NCBI RefSeq assembly: GCF_947499265.1
Contig: NZ_CANMNK010000001.1
Coordinates: 519,001-583,000, forward strand
Direction of reading: 5' to 3'
DNA from: an uncultured Roseobacter sp.
GTDB taxonomy: Bacteria > Pseudomonadota > Alphaproteobacteria > Rhodobacterales > Rhodobacteraceae
Length of the DNA stretch: 64,000 nt
The first letter of the stretch is position 1; the number at the start of each line of letters is the position of its first letter. The position numbers and the translations under genes were made by a program. The notes below the pieces were generated by a model. The model saw only the letters and a program-made list of their open reading frames with translations, was not told the DNA's origin and made no database searches. Below are positions 62,864-64,000 of this stretch, in pieces.

Positions 62864-64000
62864 ATGACCCTACATACGAAAATCGCCGGTGCAGCCACCG
62901 GCATCGCGCTCGCCCTGTCGGCCAGCGTGTCGCAAGCCGATGTGCTCTTTTGGTCAACACAGGCCAAACCGGTGGAAGAGGCGCAGGCCATGCGCGAACA
63001 GGTGCTGGGCGCCGCAGATCAAACCGTTGACTACCAGCCCAATGATGGCGGACCCTGGCTGACACGGCTTCAGGCGGAGCTTCAGGCCGGGTCGGGCACC
63101 ATTGGCCTGCTGGGCGCGCTGCATGGTGATTTCTCGGCCATGAACCCCGATGATCTTGTAGATCTCGATGAATTGGGCCTTGCGTCGGCCAGCGGCACCT
63201 TCAACAGCCTCGCCAAACTGGGCACCGATGGGATGCAGTATATCCCGTGGATGCAGGCCAGCTATATCATGGCGGCGAACAAGGAGGCCTTGCAGTATCT
63301 GCCTGACGGTGCCGATATCGACGCGCTGTCTTATGACGAGCTGATTGCCTGGGCCGCCAATGTGCACGAAGCGACGGGCGAGCCCAAATTCGGCTTCCCT
63401 GCCGGCCCCAAGGGCCTGAAGCATCGGTTTTTCCAGGGCTATCTCTATCCCTCCTACACCAACGGCGTTGTGCGGACTTTTGCATCTGATGAAGCCGTCG
63501 TGGCCTGGGAGAAATTCCGCGAGCTTTGGGAGCATACCAACCCGGCCTCGACCAACTTCTCTTTCCTGCAGGAACAGCTCCTGTCGGGCGACGCCTGGAT
63601 CGTGTTTGATCACACATCGCGCTTGGCGCAGGCCTTCAATGAGCGTCCGGATGATTTCGTGGCCTTCCCGGCTCCAGCCGGTCCTGCGGGCCGTGGCTTT
63701 ATGCCGGTGCTGGCCGGTGTGGCGATCCCGCGTACCGCGCCGGACATGGATGCCGCCAAATCGCTGGTTGCGCATATGCTGAAACCGGAAACACAGATCG
63801 CGACATTGCGGGCGACCAATTTCTTCCCGGTCATCGATGTGGAGCTTCCCGCGGATCTGCCGACCTCTGTTCAGGCAGCTGGTGCGGCTGTCGCCAAGAT
63901 GAGCGGTTCTCCGGATGCCAATCCGGGTCTGCTGCCCGCCGGTCTCGGCGACAAGGGTGGTGATTTCAACCGGGTCTTCGTGGACTCGTTTGAGCGCATC
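62864..64000 (+). CDS. Sugar ABC transporter substrate-binding protein (3' end outside window)
   Basis: 379 codons are visible from the ATG at 62864, preceded by GGGAGG; the frame stays open to the window edge. A signal peptide to about residue 25 (SVSQAD) is followed by VLFWSTQAKPVEEAQAMREQVL and other family 1 features (WMQASYIMAANKEAL, FDHTSRLAQAF, GVAIPRTAPD). It differs clearly from the binding protein at 41333. Permease and ATPase genes probably follow outside the window. Control by the divergent LacI is likely. Confidence 0.93.
   Translation, partial: MTLHTKIAGAATGIALALSASVSQADVLFWSTQAKPVEEAQAMREQVLGAADQTVDYQPNDGGPWLTRLQAELQAGSGTIGLLGALHGDFSAMNPDDLVDLDELGLASASGTFNSLAKLGTDGMQYIPWMQASYIMAANKEALQYLPDGADIDALSYDELIAWAANVHEATGEPKFGFPAGPKGLKHRFFQGYLYPSYTNGVVRTFASDEAVVAWEKFRELWEHTNPASTNFSFLQEQLLSGDAWIVFDHTSRLAQAFNERPDDFVAFPAPAGPAGRGFMPVLAGVAIPRTAPDMDAAKSLVAHMLKPETQIATLRATNFFPVIDVELPADLPTSVQAAGAAVAKMSGSPDANPGLLPAGLGDKGGDFNRVFVDSFERI

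Noticed and set aside
1-64000. tRNA or rRNA genes, CRISPR arrays, insertion sequences, integrases, prophage genes
   Set aside because: None were recognised on either strand; all regions longer than about 300 bp without genes were read and held only possible regulatory sites.

Overview
The window looks like a chromosome segment of a marine-type alphaproteobacterium of the Roseobacter group (Rhodobacteraceae). This rests on gene content and order rather than a database match: a MoxR/DUF58/DUF4159 operon divergent from a DUF1285 gene, gpmI-envC-ctpA, a DUF6478 gene, an MbfA-type iron exporter with an Irr-like ICE box, several carbohydrate ABC transporters, and high GC content. Genes are tightly packed with many ATGA/GTGA overlaps. 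I saw no tRNA, rRNA, CRISPR array, insertion sequence or prophage.

Layout. 1-5830 (minus): MoxR ATPase, DUF58 protein, a BatA-N/DUF4159 membrane protein and a related membrane protein cut by the window edge. 5899-8378 (plus): DUF1285, an SDR lacking the catalytic Tyr, a hydroxypyruvate-isomerase-like TIM barrel and DUF2798. 8402-12535 (minus): polA, a membrane protein, a tiny zinc-finger protein and DUF1203. 12846-16837 (plus): gpmI, an EnvC-like murein hydrolase activator and the S41 protease CtpA, closed by a clear terminator. 16895-19980 (minus): a small coiled-coil protein, DUF6478 and ilvD. 20187-27193 (plus): a large ABC-type protein with degenerate ATPase motifs fused to a cyclic-nucleotide-binding-like domain, a CPBP protease, accD, folC and a small membrane protein. 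27190-35386: zapE, an MFS transporter, a five-gene minus operon (fghA, yaiI-like, HAD, ornithine cyclodeaminase-like, alpha/beta hydrolase), an AEC transporter and mbfA. 35523: a TetR regulator.

36424-52002 is the most distinctive part: a 14-gene plus-strand catabolic island (plus a possible 31-aa ORF). It contains a Gfo/Idh dehydrogenase, a CoA-transferase, a crotonase, an aldehyde dehydrogenase, a hexose-type ABC importer, two GMC oxidoreductases flanking an SDR, a Dabb protein, a DUF993 aldolase-like protein and a closing LacI repressor. Upstream lie two LacI-like operators 21 bp apart over a recognisable promoter. Together they suggest import and oxidation of a sugar-like compound followed by CoA activation and retro-aldol cleavage. 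I know of no described pathway with exactly this set.

52303-64000 holds a soluble hybrid histidine kinase, a trypsin-like protease, a two-partner secretion pair (TpsB plus a 1244-aa TpsA adhesin ending in a Cys pair), an SDR, and a second LacI regulator divergent from a sugar-binding protein gene that runs off the window, with LacI-like operators between them.
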